A stretch of 64,000 nt of DNA, taken from contig JAAONU010000019.1 of the NCBI GenBank assembly GCA_012932295.1, forward strand, positions 27,718,913 to 27,782,912. The letters are read 5' to 3'. Below, piece by piece: positions 48,901-63,900 of the stretch (position 1 is the first letter of the stretch; each line of letters starts with the position of its first letter). Both the position numbers and the translations under genes were made by a program. The notes beneath the pieces are model-generated. The model did not search any database. It was not told the origin of the DNA and worked only from the letters and a program-made list of their open reading frames with translations. Origin of the DNA: Cyclina sinensis. Its lineage: Eukaryota; Mollusca; Bivalvia; Venerida; Veneridae.

Positions 48901-51900
48901 CTGAAGAGAATTATATCACAACATGATATGTAACCACAGAGATTTTGGGCCTGAAAATGACATCAAAGGATAACTTCTCTTGATATAACCTTTTCTTTAT
49001 TAGTTGTGAATTCCCCAGGCTACATGTATATTTAGATACATCACAATTTGCTTCCCATTGTATTGTGATAGGTATCAGTACATATTGGGTACAGAGAACT
49101 AAGAATGAAAAAAAAAGGTACTTGTATTGATACACTTTGAATTGGGTGCTTTTGTACCCCAATATGCACTGCAGTCCATGTTGGTATTACCAGTTGCCTT
49201 AATAGCCAACAGCTGATAAAATTTTGAGAATGTTTGAATTTTGACACCTATTTTCACAAATTTTGGCAAAATTAGTTCTTTAAATGACCTGTATTTTGGA
49301 CTAAAGGGAATGTTTGGCTACCAACAATCACCTCTTACTGCCAACCACAGTGTTGTGATTCTGTCCTGTTTTAGAAGATAAATCTATATCCAAGCTCAAG
49401 AACTGGCAAGAAGGGCTATATTTGATGTAGGGTTGTTCTAATCTTTTTGCTAGGAAAATACCTGAAGATTCCATTCAGTACTGGAAAGGACTAGTTGCCA
49501 GATTGATGTCCCTTTGTTTTGAGATATCAGGAGTTGTATCCCCTGTTGTATGTAACTCTTCACCAGAAGGAAATGTACCAGTTGATGCCCTTACAGGTAG
49601 GTTATGTTTTGAATAGAAATTTTGTTTTAAGTTAATCTCATTTGTCCACTTATCTTTCAAGCAACAAAGAATTTTATCCTGTGGATGTCCTTAATTTTTG
49701 TTTTTGTTGTTTTGTTGTTCATATTAAATACAGAGATGAGGAATATGTATTGTTTATAGCCAAGGGAAGAGTTCTAGCTGATAAATGTATATAAGAAATG
49801 TTTCATTTTACAGTTTTAGTTATCGAAAGAATTAGTTCTCCAACATTCAATGCTCTTAGTTTAATATATTCATATTGCATCTGTTGCAATTTTGAATCCA
49901 CTTACAGACTTGTAACTGTTTTTTAAACCAGAACTCTGAATAAAAGTATGGAATGCTGAGAAGCACCAGTGAATTTTAACCTTTTGGGGTTTTAACCAGC
50001 CACGTATAGATGGGGAGTCTGATGCTGTACCACAACTCCTTCATCAGTTTTCATGTACCTTATGAAAAAATGTAACAGCACTTGCAGTGTTCAAGTTTTA
50101 TATGTGTCCTATATTTTTAACAGGTTTTGATAACCTTGACCTTGGAGACAGTGAAAACCTGACCAAGAGTAAGGAAACTGTGATGCTAATGCCAGAATAC
50201 CTGATTGTCTGTTGTTGGAGAAGTGTTAAAGAGATATCTCTGCTTCTGGGACAGCTCACAATCCAGTTTGCCAAATGTTAGCATGGATACAAGTCATGGA
50301 TTACTAACCTATAACCAGGTAGTGTCTTGAAATTTATATTTTGTGTAATTTTGTACCTGTGATTGTTGTAACTTCTTGAATTTCAGAAGTGGCTACATGC
50401 TGTCATTTATTTGTGTGGGAAACTCAAAAGAATAAAAAAAAAGGTCGCAGTAGTTCTATTTGGTTTATTGGATAGCCTGTGCTGCCAAATTCAGTCATCT
50501 GAATGACCATATCTACCAGCTCATACATTATTTTATGTTGATTTGTGTATGAAGTGTTGTTGGGCAGTGTTCTGGTTCGGCAGATTAAAATGCTCATAGA
50601 CAATTTTGGATATTAAATGTTTACTGGTTGTTAAGTACACTTGTTGGTACATTAACCCAATTTGAAATATACTTGTTACAGTGTTTCATGTATCATGTAT
50701 GACATCTTTAAAAGGTGAAAAAGGCACACACAAAAAGAAAGATGTTAATTCATTGTTTTTCTTATAGATTGTGTTGTATTTTCAGATTTTACAAGTTGGA
50801 GATTTTTTTACAACACTTCTTCTAGAATCAAAACACAGAGGAGCCTTTGAATTGGCTTATGCTGGCTTTGTCAAGGTCACAGATATGCTGTGGAGGTAAA
50901 CTTTCATGTTCAGCAATTCTTAAGTAAAGGTTAGGTTTGCAGTCTTACAAGAATTATGCAAAGTTTACATTTATGCTATCTTTGCAGTCTTACAAGAATT
51001 ATGCAAGGTTTACATTTATGCTATCTTCCTCTGAAGTGCTTAATTGTAAACCACTGAATGACTCCATAGTATTTGTTTAGCACTGTAACTGCCCACAGTC
51101 TTGTAAAAATGTTTCCATAATCCCCAATACTTACACTTTCCAGGAATACTTTTACATGTATAGACAATGTTCCCAAAAAGCCGATATTGGATACATTTTT
51201 TTTTCCAACCCTAAAATGGTTTTAATTTTGTATAGAATCATCATGTATCCTGGGAAATTCTTGTGACCCTTACTTTTCACTGCCCTAAACTAATTGGAAC
51301 TTTGTATAGACTAAAATTTCATCAAAGGACAAACAAAAAGTGAGGAACACTTCATTGTTGTTATTGTTACAGGAGTAGCATATCGGAGCTTCACCAGCTG
51401 CCGAGTAAATGGTTGTCTGAAGTGATGGTGGATATCCGGTCTGGTAACCCAGAGTCCCGTCTCTGTGCTACAAGGAGAAGTGCAGGTGTACCATTCTATA
51501 TACAGGTATACATTTAGTTTATATTCCATTTTCAGTTAAAGAAAGACTTTTCTGTATGTCCACTCATATACTTAAACCATGTTAACTGTTGTTCCACCAT
51601 TTTTCATTGATACGGTACATTATGTGTGATGTTAACTGATACCTTGTCTGCTATAAACAAAATGAACAAGAAAACCTAAATGGCTCCTCAACCATTTGTT
51701 AAATGTTTTTTCAGGCACTGGTGACTACTGAACCTTCATCTACAGGGAGGCAGTGCTTTAGACAGACTATGCAGGAGCTACTGACACTGGCTGCCGATGA
51801 AACAGTTGTCTTACAAGAAAAATCTACAGCTAAGGTACAGATATTTTCATTTGTCCTATCTACTTGTCACATGTCCTATCAACATAATGTTTTTATTTAA

Positions 51901-54900
51901 CACATAAATGGAGATTCAATGGTGCAGAGATATATATTTTTACCTAGAGGTCACAGGTTTAACTAGAGTCAGCAGAAGTGAACCATTGTCAGCACATCAG
52001 AGCACCAGTCATGTAAATATGTAAATACTAGGTACTGAACTCATGTCCCATGAAACAGTCATGTAAATATGTAAGTACTAGGTACTGACCTCATGTCTCA
52101 TGAGACAGTCATGTAAATATGTAAATACTAGGTACTGAACTCATGTCCCATGAAACAGTCATGTAAATATGTAAGTACTAGGTACTGACCTCATGTCTCG
52201 TGAGACAGTCATGTAAATATGTAAATACTAGGTACTGAACTCATGTCCCATGAAACAGTCATGTAAATATGTAAATACTAGGTACTGACCTCATGTCTCA
52301 TGAGACAGTCATGTAAATATGTAAATACTAGGTACTGAACTCATGTCCCATGAAACAGTCATGTAAATATGTAAGTACTAGGTACTGACCTCATGTCTCA
52401 TGAGACAGTCATGCAAATATGTAAATACAAGGTACTGAACTCATGTCCCATGAAACAGTCATGTAAATATGTAAGTACTAGGTACTGACCTCATGTCTCA
52501 TGAGACAGTCATGTAAATACTAGGTACTGAACTCATGTCCCATGAAACAGTCATGTAAATATGTAAGTACTAGGTACTAAACTCATGTCCCATGAGACAG
52601 TCATGTAAATATGTAAGTACTAGGTACTGAACTCATGTCCCATGAGACAGTCATGTAAATATGTAAATACTAGGTACTGAACTCATGTCCCATGAAACAG
52701 TCATGTAAATATGTAAGTACTAGGTACTGAACTCATGTCCCATGAGACAGTCATGTAAATATGTAAATACTAGGTACTGAACTCATGTCCCATGAAACAG
52801 TCATGTAAATATGTAAGTACTAGGTACTGCCCTCATGTCCCATGAAACAGTCATGTAAATACTAGGTACTGAACTCATGTCCCATGAAACAGTCATGTAA
52901 ATACTAGGTACTGAACTCATGTCCCATGAAACAGTCATGTAAATATGTAAGTACTAGGTACTGACCTCATGTCCCATGAAACAGTCATGTAAATATGTAA
53001 ATACTAGGTACTGAACTCATGTCCCATGAAACAGTCATGTAAATACTAGGTTCTGAACTCATGTCCCATGAAACAGTCATGTAAATATGTAAGTACTAGG
53101 TTTTGAACTCATGTCCCATGAAACAGTCATGTAAATATGTAAATACTAGGTACTGAACATCGTGTCCCATGAAACAGTCATGTAAATATGTAAGTACTAG
53201 GTTTTGAACTCATGTCCCATGAAACAGTCATGTAAATACTTATTACTGAACTCAGGCCACAGGAAACAGTCATGTAAATACTTATTACTGAACTTTTGCC
53301 ACAGGAAACAGTCATTCAGATGTGTAAAACTTTGTTACTGAACTCCCAACCAGGAAAAAAGTCTTTCTCTGTCTTTATTTGCAGATGTGATATCCATTTT
53401 TTGCAGATGTGATATCCATTATTGGCAGATGTGATATCCATTATTGGCAGATATGATATCCATTATTGGCAGATATGATATCCATTATTTGCAGATGTGA
53501 TATCCATTATTGGCAGATGTGTTATCCATTATTGGCAGATGTGATATCCACCTCATTGTTTAATCTAAAAAGTAGAATTTTATTAAACTAAAGTTCAGGA
53601 AGTTTGATATCCAAGGATTATTGTTTTAACTGTTCTTACATAAAAAGTACTTCTTTGGAGAATTTAGATAAGAATATTTATGTATTTCAGGTCCATGCAC
53701 TGAACATTCTCAGAGCCCTGTATAAGGACTCAAGACTAAAAGATGATGTTGCACCATTTGTTGCCTATGGCTTGAAGGTGGCTATACTCGGGTTCAAGTC
53801 TCCCCTCTGGGCAGTATGTAGCATAATATTCATCAGAAAAATATTTCTTTAATATCCTTAACCAAAGCTGTATGAAACATATACAGTCATCTATACTGCA
53901 GCAAGATCATGAAATCGTACCCACTTACAAGGCCTTGTGAGTGATGAATCGAATAGTCTGTAAGAAATTTAATGTATCTTTAAACCCCAAAATATCAGTA
54001 TGTGACATTCATGATCTTAATGTAAATAATGTCTCTTTAAACCTCAAAATATCAGTATGTGATATTAATGATCTCTCATGTAGATAATGTCTTTTTAAAC
54101 CCCAAAATATCAGTTACTGATCTACTTGTAGATTATGTTAGTGTCTTGTTCTGTAGGTGCGGAATTCAGCAACCTTACTGATGACTGCCATGATGACAAG
54201 GATATTTGGTGTGAAGAGAAGTAAAGATGAAACAACTTTCTCGAGGAAAAACTGGTATTTTTTGTTCAGATTTGTTTAGCATGGAATATTATAAACTGGA
54301 ATTGCAAATGCTTGTTTGAAGCAAGGAGAAAAAAATCACCTTTTTCGGCTTATTGTATGACTGAGGAGTTATAGGAAAACTTGAATAAATGTTCTGATAG
54401 CAGTATCATTTCCAACAAAAGCAGCATTTTATTTATAGTTTCACCGAGGAAGACCAATTAATGTTCCATTTTCAGTCAGACAGGTCGAACATTTTTCTAC
54501 AACTATCCCTCATTGTACCAGTTCCTGTTAGAGCAAGTTGCTATGGCAACAGAGAATGTAACCAGTCAGCTGCACCCAGGACTGTTCCCTATACTCATGG
54601 TGTTAGGGAGGCTTTTTCCCTCTGCAATGGAAGGAACTGATACCAGTCTGAATTTAGCTGCATTTATACCTTATGTCATCAAGTAAGTGTATTTTGTAGA
54701 AGTTTTTCTAAATACTAATTATTTCAGCAGTAATTGATGGTAAAATCTCATCATGTTGGATTCCAAAAGTCTTGATTGCAAGTTGACAGAAAGCTAGCTG
54801 AAGTAATACAAAGTAAAGTAGCTGGTTATTGTAAATGTGTTTGTAAACATTTAAGATTTGCCAACACTGTGATTTCATTGTTCTGATGAAAGGTACTAGT

Positions 54901-57900
54901 ATGCTACACACATTGATACAACATTAAAGATTGCTGAAACTGTTTGCCATGTATAATTCAGCAAGCTGATGAATAAACCAATTGGTCTTGAAAGTTATAC
55001 TATAAATAGTGTGTTAAAATATATAGGTCAGGGGTCAAGGTCATGACATATTTTTGCATCAGTCTGATTTTCTTCCAGATGCAGTGCTAATCCTGTTCTA
55101 AAGACCAGAGTTAATGGCAGCAAAAGCCCTTCAAGCCATTGGTTGAAAAGGATCATGTGATGTCAGTGTTTCGTGATCCTTTTGACCTTGTTGCCATGTC
55201 AACCAACTGATGTTATGAGACAGAATCAGATTCATGGAGTTCTCTTGCAAGTATGAACAAAATTTATCAGCTTTCGTTATCTTTAACTTCATCCTTTTTC
55301 ATAATGAAGCATTAAAACATAAATCTAAGAAAGAGTATAACTGCCTCAGGTGAAGGTTTATAGTATTCATACTATGGTTTTCTCATAGTCGGTGGTGAAA
55401 ATACCTTTTGAATAAATATCATGTGGTACAAAAATACACACATGTATAATGCACAGAATGTTTAACCTTTAAATGTCTTCATCACTCAGGTTTTAATTGT
55501 AATTATATTCTGAATAATTACCGGTAGATACCTGAAAATGCTCTACTACCGGTAATAAGACCAGTCAAATAAGCGAGCCTAAAAATAAATTGACTTTAAC
55601 AGTGGTTCGTTTTTGTTCTAAAGTTCAGACTTTGGTTCTTAAAACTCACTTGAATTTTGCACACTTTTGAAATTAAGTGGTCTTCATTTAGTGGAACTTC
55701 ATTGTAGTTAAGAAACTGAATTTATATTGCTGTTTTAGGTATTACAAGCTGTGTAAAACAATCCCCTTGTTACCAGTCATCAGTACAGTCAAGGTTAGAG
55801 GTCATGATAGGTCAGATGTGGAAGGAGAGAATGCTTGTCCTCATTTCAAGGTAATGTAACAAATAGATCACATTGTTACAATAAGGTCAGTTTCCTGTAC
55901 TTTTATCTGTGTAAGAGTTATCTGCATGCAGTTTTATACAATCTGTCTGAATTTGTTATATATCATGCACAGTTAGTGCTAGTCTATTGTAACGTACAAA
56001 ACAAAAAAGAGATATAATTGTTTTAATAAATTATTATGCCTTTGTAAAATAAGTGTATATCTTGTTATAGAAATGAAACATGTGTGTTGTGGTTTAAAAT
56101 TAAGATAAAATTAATCTGTCAAAATTAACTGTATAGTGCTTACTGAGGATTGATAACTAAGTTCGTCATTAGAATCATAAAGAGCTGCCTGCAACCACAA
56201 TCATAAGGGATTCAATAGGGATATGAATTTTGTGCTGTGTCATTCAATATTTGTGACATACTTTGCTTTAGTAGTGCATTCAGTTTTATAACAAAAGAAA
56301 ACAGTCACAATTTACAAAATATTATTTGAATTTTCAGGCACAACAGATGTCTAGCCACCAGGACACTTGGTCTAGAAGTTACTCATAGTTTATGCATAGT
56401 TTTATGCAACAGTTCCACTGTCAAGACTTTATCCATACTCTTTCCAGGATTATTGGTTCAGAGATAGAGAGTTTTGACACTGTATATGACCAGTGCACCC
56501 CTACCTTGTCAGAATTTCAAACTACAGTATGTACACTCTACTGTAACTTGTTTTTAATTAATTCTTTATCAGATGATAGCTGTGTGAGACCACCACATAG
56601 TGATAGTTGTGTGAGACCTTCTCCAGAACTTTTGCAGTGTGAGACTGAAGAATCCAGCCAACAGACAAGCTCTCCTGTAAGAAGTCTGGATAAATCTAGT
56701 TCAAGCTGTGATCAACTAAGTGATAATCTAATCTGTGATAAAGGACAACACAGGGAATATTGAAGATGTTATTGTTAAATGTTTGAATTCTAAATCATAT
56801 GAAGTAAGGCAAACTGTCATGGAGAAGTTGACAGAGATGTTTTCATGTAGTGAAAGGTCAGATGATGCTGCCTCATGTTGTGCCAAAGGGGATTATGGGA
56901 AATCTAAAGGGGAAACCAAATTTGATGTAAGATTGTCATCTGCATTGCTCACACCTTTACTAGCAAGATTGCGTGTAGAGAAACATGAAGAATGTAAAAT
57001 ACAGTTGCTCAGGTAAGTTCTATAAAAAAATACTTGTACAGTTTAAAATGTTCAAATCTGTAAGACTTAGAAATGAATTAAATGAAAGGGTTAGAAAACA
57101 CTTTTTTGGTGAAGTTGACTCTGAGGAATGCTCAAAATCTTATATTAATAATAGACTGATAAAAAGAATTAGTTAACAGACAAGACTACATATCATGCTG
57201 GAAAATATTGACTAGAAAAAGGTGAATAAATAGATCAAAGGCTTAGTGCAAAACTATTATGTCTACATATGAAATAGAAGAGAATACAGTTGTTTTGCAC
57301 CAAGCCCTAAAAATAATAGAATTATTGTTAGAATTTCACATCTGTTAGAACTGTTTGATTTACATTTGTATATACAGCCTCTACCAAGTAAAAACGATTT
57401 GAACTGTTGTGAATCAAATTTTAGATAGCACATAAAAGAGTAGGTAACATCAATTATACATTATAGATTGCTGGAAACAAGAATGGTTCAGTCAGCAATG
57501 TTTAATGTGGAAGTGTCAACTTTGTTGCAAGTTCTTCACGAGATGGTGATGGAGTTAACTGCACATACATGCAGGTATCTGAAATTTTTTTTTTAAAGAT
57601 ATGCTAAGTTATTTGTTACACTCATATGCACTTCTGCTGTATTTGCTATAAATTCAGAATCTGCATCAGAGCATCAATTCTTAGGCTCATTGGTTTTAAT
57701 TACTGGTTTATCATCGACAACTTGCCTGAACACCCTTAAGTTTGAATCCTACAGGCTCTAGGATTTTTCTGTTGCTTTTCATCTTTGTATTACAGATAGA
57801 AGTTTGTAGCATACACTTTTAACTATGAACAACTTATGATCTGGTGGGATACTTACTGTTGATAATGCTATTTTTGTTCAATATTTGAATGGATAGCTGT

Positions 57901-60900
57901 ATATTTTCACCTTTGAACCCTGTATTGGCATTTGATAATATCTACTAAAGTGAAGTGTGCACTGTACTTAAGCAAGTTTTTTTTTTTTTCAAATTTCAGT
58001 GACACATTAATGGCTTCAATTATTACATTCACTGGTGTTACTTTATATCACTTGCTTGAAAGAGAATTGTCCCAAACTCAAAGCAAACCACTGTCATCGA
58101 AGCAAAGTGAGGTTGATGCTGGCAAAGACATGGTTACCATAGCAACCATTGTTACTAAGTTCATTAGTACAATAAGAGGGTACACAGAACATATGGAGAC
58201 CAGTTCAGAAGTACTGCTGGCTTGTGCCCAGGCTCTTGTATTGAACAGTGATTTATTAGCAGGAGAAAAATCTCACTGTATAAGTACAGGTAATATCAAA
58301 ATGCTTATTTTTTTACATGCTTGCATGACCAATACTCCATAGTCTATATAATACAAAACAATAACACAATATTTATTTATTGTTGGTTCAATGTACAACA
58401 TGTAGATAAACATAAGCTTTGTATAGCTTTTTACCGAGATGTACTGATTATGGTAAAAATTTTAAGTTGAATTTGAAGACTCCTAATGATTTATATGTCA
58501 TATTTACTTTTAGGAAGAGCAGTTATTGTTTGAGTTGTTTAAATGCAGATCTAAGTTATATTCAAGTATTTGATGATAAAAAGTCTTGTAAATTCCTGAC
58601 CAGACATACGTTAAATGTCACATTTATATCATTCATTTATTTCTGTAAGCATTCGAAAAAGTCAATTCTAAAAAGTCAATTCCTCAATACTCAAAATATA
58701 TAAGTTTGCTAAACAGAGCAAACCTTAAATACAAATAAAAATTACACCATATCAGTCAAATGACAAATTTGTTCACTCTTATACTTGTAACTGTGATGTT
58801 CACTCTTAAACTTGTAACTGTGATGTTCACTCTTAAACTTGTAACTGTGATGTTCACTCTTATACTTGTAACTGTGATGTTCACTTTTATACTTGTAACT
58901 GTGATGTTCACTCTTATACTTGTAACTGTGATGTTCACTCTTAAACTTGTAACTGTGATGTTCACTCTTATACTTGTAACTGTGATGTTCACTCTTATAC
59001 TTGTAACTGTGATGTTCACTCTTATACTTGTAACTGTGATGTTCACTCTTATACTTGTAACTGTGATGTTCACTCTTATACTTGTAACTGTGATGTTCAC
59101 TCTTATACTTGTAACTGTGATGTTCACTCTTAAACTTGTAACTGTGATGTTCACTCTTATACTTGTAACTGTGATGTATATATTTTGTTGGGAACCAGCT
59201 GAAGCATCTCACTCCACACATACAAAGTTAAAAATGTTTAAGCAGTCCAGTTAGTTAAATCAATTGGAACTCTAGCCATAGTAGAAGAGTTTTGCTCATA
59301 TTTTACAATGTTTTTAACTTTTATAAATTCTGATAGCATATTATTACTTTTAGATCAACATCTGTATGTTGATACTGTCAGATGTGTACTTGACCTCTTA
59401 CAAGCAGATGACCTTGAGGTCAGAGAAACAGCTATTTCCATAGTGACAGGTCTATCGTCAGGAAAAGCTAAAGGTAAACTCAAGGTGTTGTAATGAGAGA
59501 TTTTCACTGTTCATTAAGAATAAAAGAAAAGAAAATATAAAGTTTGACAAAATGACCCCCCCACTACCCTCCCAAAAAATCATTTTGGTTAAGAGGATAT
59601 TCGTCTAAAACACTCAGAGATATTTATTATAAATCTGTAGGTGTACTGATGTACTGATTATGGTAGATGTTTTTAAGTTGAATTTAAAGACTCATAAAAT
59701 GGTTATAAAATAATTTGCCATGCCTAGAAATAAGTAGTAAAATGTATGAAGTATAACAGGGTAAGGGGTCATATCCTATAGCTAAGAAACTATGTTCATT
59801 TTCAGTTCTACCTCATCCATATGTTGCCATGGCACAACTTTTAGACCATGTGGTGTGTGCTGGGGGACCTGAGAACAACACTGGCCTTACTGTACCAGTA
59901 CTTCTAGAACTAATGGTTGAAAGGAGGGGAGAGGATAATGTAATCATGATATTATTAATGCAATGATTTTAATGTTTTTAGCTCACCTGAGCACTTTGTG
60001 CTCATGGTGAGCTTTTAGGATCGCCCTGTGTCCGTCATGCGTCAGTGCATCGTGCATCGTCAACTTTTGCTTTAAACAACATTTTCTCCTAAACCACTGG
60101 GCCAAAGTTGATGAAACTTACCATGGATGTTCCTTGCATGAAGCTTTTCCAAAGTTGTTCAAAGAAATCAGTTCCATGCAGAACTCTGGTTGCCATACCA
60201 ACCTAAAGGAAAAGCTTTAAAAATCTTCTAGTCTGAAACCACAAGGCCTAGAGCTTAGATATTTGGCATTTAGCACCCTCTAATGGAACTCTACAAAAAT
60301 TGTTCAAATTATTTCCCTGGGGTCAAAATTGGCCTCGCCCACGGGGTCACTTTATTTTACATAGACTTATATAGGAAATCTTTAAAAATCTTCTTACTGG
60401 AAACCACAGTGCCTACAGCTTAGATATTTGATATGCAGCATTGTCTAGTGGATGTCTACCAAGTTTGTTCCCCGGGTCAAAATTGGGCACGCCCCAAGGT
60501 TCTCTTGGTTTACATATAGTTATATAGGAAAAACATGAAAAACCATTTTCTCCGAAACTAATAGGACTAGACCTTAGATATTTGGTGTGGAGTATTGTGT
60601 AGAGAACCTTTACCAGTATTGTTTATATGTTGGCCCTGGGGTCAAAATTGGCCCTGCCCCGGGGGCCCTTAATATGTAAAAAAGGCAATCTCTAAAAATC
60701 TTCTTACTGGAAACCTCAATTCCTACAGCTTAGATATTTTATATGTAGCATTGTCTAATGGATGTCTACCATGTTTGTTCAAATTATGTTTCCTGGGTCA
60801 AAATTGGCCACGCCTCAGGGTTCTCTTGGTTTACATAGATTTATATAGGAAAAACATGAAAAATAATTTTTCTCCAAAACAAATAGGTCTGGACCTGAGA

Positions 60901-63900
60901 TATTTGGTGTTGAGTATTGTGTAAAGAACCTTTACCAATATTGTTATACCCCCACCACAAAATGTGGGGTGGGGGGGGGGGGGGGGCTATAATGGATTCG
61001 CTTTGTCGCGTCCGTCCGTCTCCATTATCGTGTCCGCTCTATAAATCCTATACCAATTGAAGGATTTTCTTCAAACTTGGCTGAAATGTTCACCTCAACA
61101 AGGGAATGTGCAGAACCCATGTTGCCCATGTGTCAGCTCAAGGTCAAGGTCACAATTGAAGGTCAAATATCAAACAATCAAATATTAGACATTATGTCGT
61201 GTCCGCTCTGTAAGTCCTACACTAATTGAAAGATTTTCTTTAATCTTGGCTCAAATGTTCACCTCAACAAGGGGATGTGCAGAACCCATGTTACCTTTGT
61301 GCCGGCTTAAGGTCAAGGTCACACTTGAAGGTCAAAATTGACTTAGAAAATGTTCTTAAATTTTAACATGTACTTGAATATTTCTGAAACTAGCTTAGGT
61401 ATTTGCTTAAAACTTAAAAGATATATGAGGTATCACAAGTAAGATATGCAGGTCAAGTTCATAACTCTGTATTGCATTTTGACAAAGTTATGCCCCTTTT
61501 TAAGTCTTTTAATTTACTTACAGTCAATACTAGACAATATGTTGTGTCCGCTCTATAAATTCTATACTAATGGAAGGATTTTCTTCAAACTTGACTCAAA
61601 TATTCACCCCAACTGGGCAATGTGCAGAACCCATCTTACCCTTGTGCCAGCTTAAGGTCAAGGCCACACTTGAAGGTCAAAAATTGACTTAGAAAATGTT
61701 CTGAAATTTTAACATGTACTTGAATATTTCTAAAACTAGAACAAGTAAGCTCAGTATGCAAAGTTTTTCACCCTTAATTACATTTTGACATAATTATGCT
61801 ATTTTCTTAACTTCACTGCTTTTGTTTGTTTTAGTACATTGGGAAAATGAAAGGTTATTTGTAACTGTTTTGAACATGATTTGACAATATATATTTATAC
61901 TATTACCTGTACAATTTGTTTGTTTTTTTCACCAGAGATAATTTCTTTTTATGTATATGTATTCAATGTGCCACTAAAGTTATTCCCTTAACCACCTTTC
62001 CATGTTGTCTTCTGTCAAGGACATTGGTGGGGGTATGAATCGCATTCAGCGATAGTTCTAGTTTAAATGTTGGCCCTGGGGTCAAAATTTGCCCCACCCC
62101 GGGGGCCCTTAATATGTAAAAAAGGAAATCTTTAAAATCTTCTTGTCTGAAACCACAAGGCCTAGAATTTTAAAATTTGGCATGAAGCAAGCTTTATCAA
62201 CCTTTTTCAAATTATTAGATTAGGTTAAAGGTCGCGGAGGCTGAAAATAGATTTATCTACTGTACCTCATAGAGCCTTCATTTATAGACCAATATCTTTG
62301 ATATTCAGTATATAGGTTCCTTGCAAGGACCTCTACCCATGGGTAGGGTTTGAGATCACTGGGTCAAGGTCACCATAGCTTATAATAGATATTTCTACTT
62401 TCTGTCATAGAGCCTTTATTTATTGACTGATATTTTACATATTTGGTTTGTAGGCACTTATATACTTTCAATTAAAACATGAAATACTGCTTAACAGCAA
62501 ACCTACAGCCAAAGTAATCAGGTGAGTGATCCAGGGCCATCATGGCCCTCTTGTTTAATTGTTGTTTTTTCAAGATTTTAAGATTACATGATACCTACTA
62601 TTTGTATTGCATTAAATGATGGGTTGAAAGCTGTATTGTGAATGACCTAAGTGTGAAGGTACTAATAATTAATATATCTGACTTATCCCAAGTGAATGTT
62701 TAATCAAGTTATGTGTCACCAGAGCATAATGCCAATTGATATAAGCTTATTTAGATTGCATCTATGTGGAGCTTTGAAAAATGAACTAAACTTAGAGCTT
62801 TCAAAAATGAATTAAGCGTAGTTAAGAAAAATGACTGCCTTTTAAACATTGCTGGTTATGGCTACAAACAGTTTTCACCAATTGTCTTTTGGTGAAGAAA
62901 CCTCAGTTAAAGCCCATTTGAACTGTAAACGATACTGTCCAGATTGAAAGATAGACATGTTCATTTAAGAGATTTAGTATGGTCAGGGTTAATGTATGTA
63001 AATGACCTGGTTTGTTTATAGGACCATGAGGAGAGGCTGTTTGACAGAGGTGAGATGAACACTTACTGGGATGAACTGGACTTTGTACAGGTCAGTCTTT
63101 TACTTATCTTGTTTTACGTGTGGAATGCATTGGCATGTGTTTTACTTGCCTTTTAGGTTTAAATTTCCTATTATTAGTTTTGCTTGCCTCTTGATGGGTT
63201 TTGCTTGCCTTGTTTTGAGTTTTGCTTACTTTGTTAGATGAACGTGTTAACTTCTACAGTTTTCATACCTTATCTAAGTTCAAGGCTTGCTTGTGAAAAT
63301 GTACTGTGGATTATGAAAATAAATGTCTTTGTTTTTTTCTCTTTTTCAGACACTGGATTCTGCATTTTCAAAGTATATTCAGAGTAAAGGATGCATGCAG
63401 AAAACATCTGCAAAGGTGAGTTGCTGGAGGATATTTTATAATGTGTTTGTATTTATCATGTTAATGGTAAAAAAAAAATTGTCCATACTTATCCATACTC
63501 AGAAATAGTGTTCAGATGTATAGTCTTCCTTTATAATGGTAACATATTGATGATGCAGAACAACCAGGTTTAATATACATAGCAAGTAAAACGTGTAATA
63601 CCTGTATTATTTATTATTTGATTCAGTGTATGGTTTCTTAATCAAAGTTGATTGTATGCTGATCAGAGAGTATACATTGTGTATCTGTTTACAGACTACA
63701 TCAAAAGAAACAGAGAGGAACGAGATTGCACCTGTATATGATAACAGTAAATCACCATATTTGTCACATATAAAGACAGTTGTAGAAGATTTTCTCCTCC
63801 ACATTAATGAAGAGAGGCAGGATTCCAGTACAGATGCACTTACACTAAAGAATGTGTTCTTCAATACCTCTGCCTATCAAGAAAGTGTGTTAACAACTTA

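Noticed and set aside
58742..59254. Long open frames on both strands over the 27-bp repeat
   Set aside because: A period divisible by three without stop codons stays open automatically; there is no start context or splice support.
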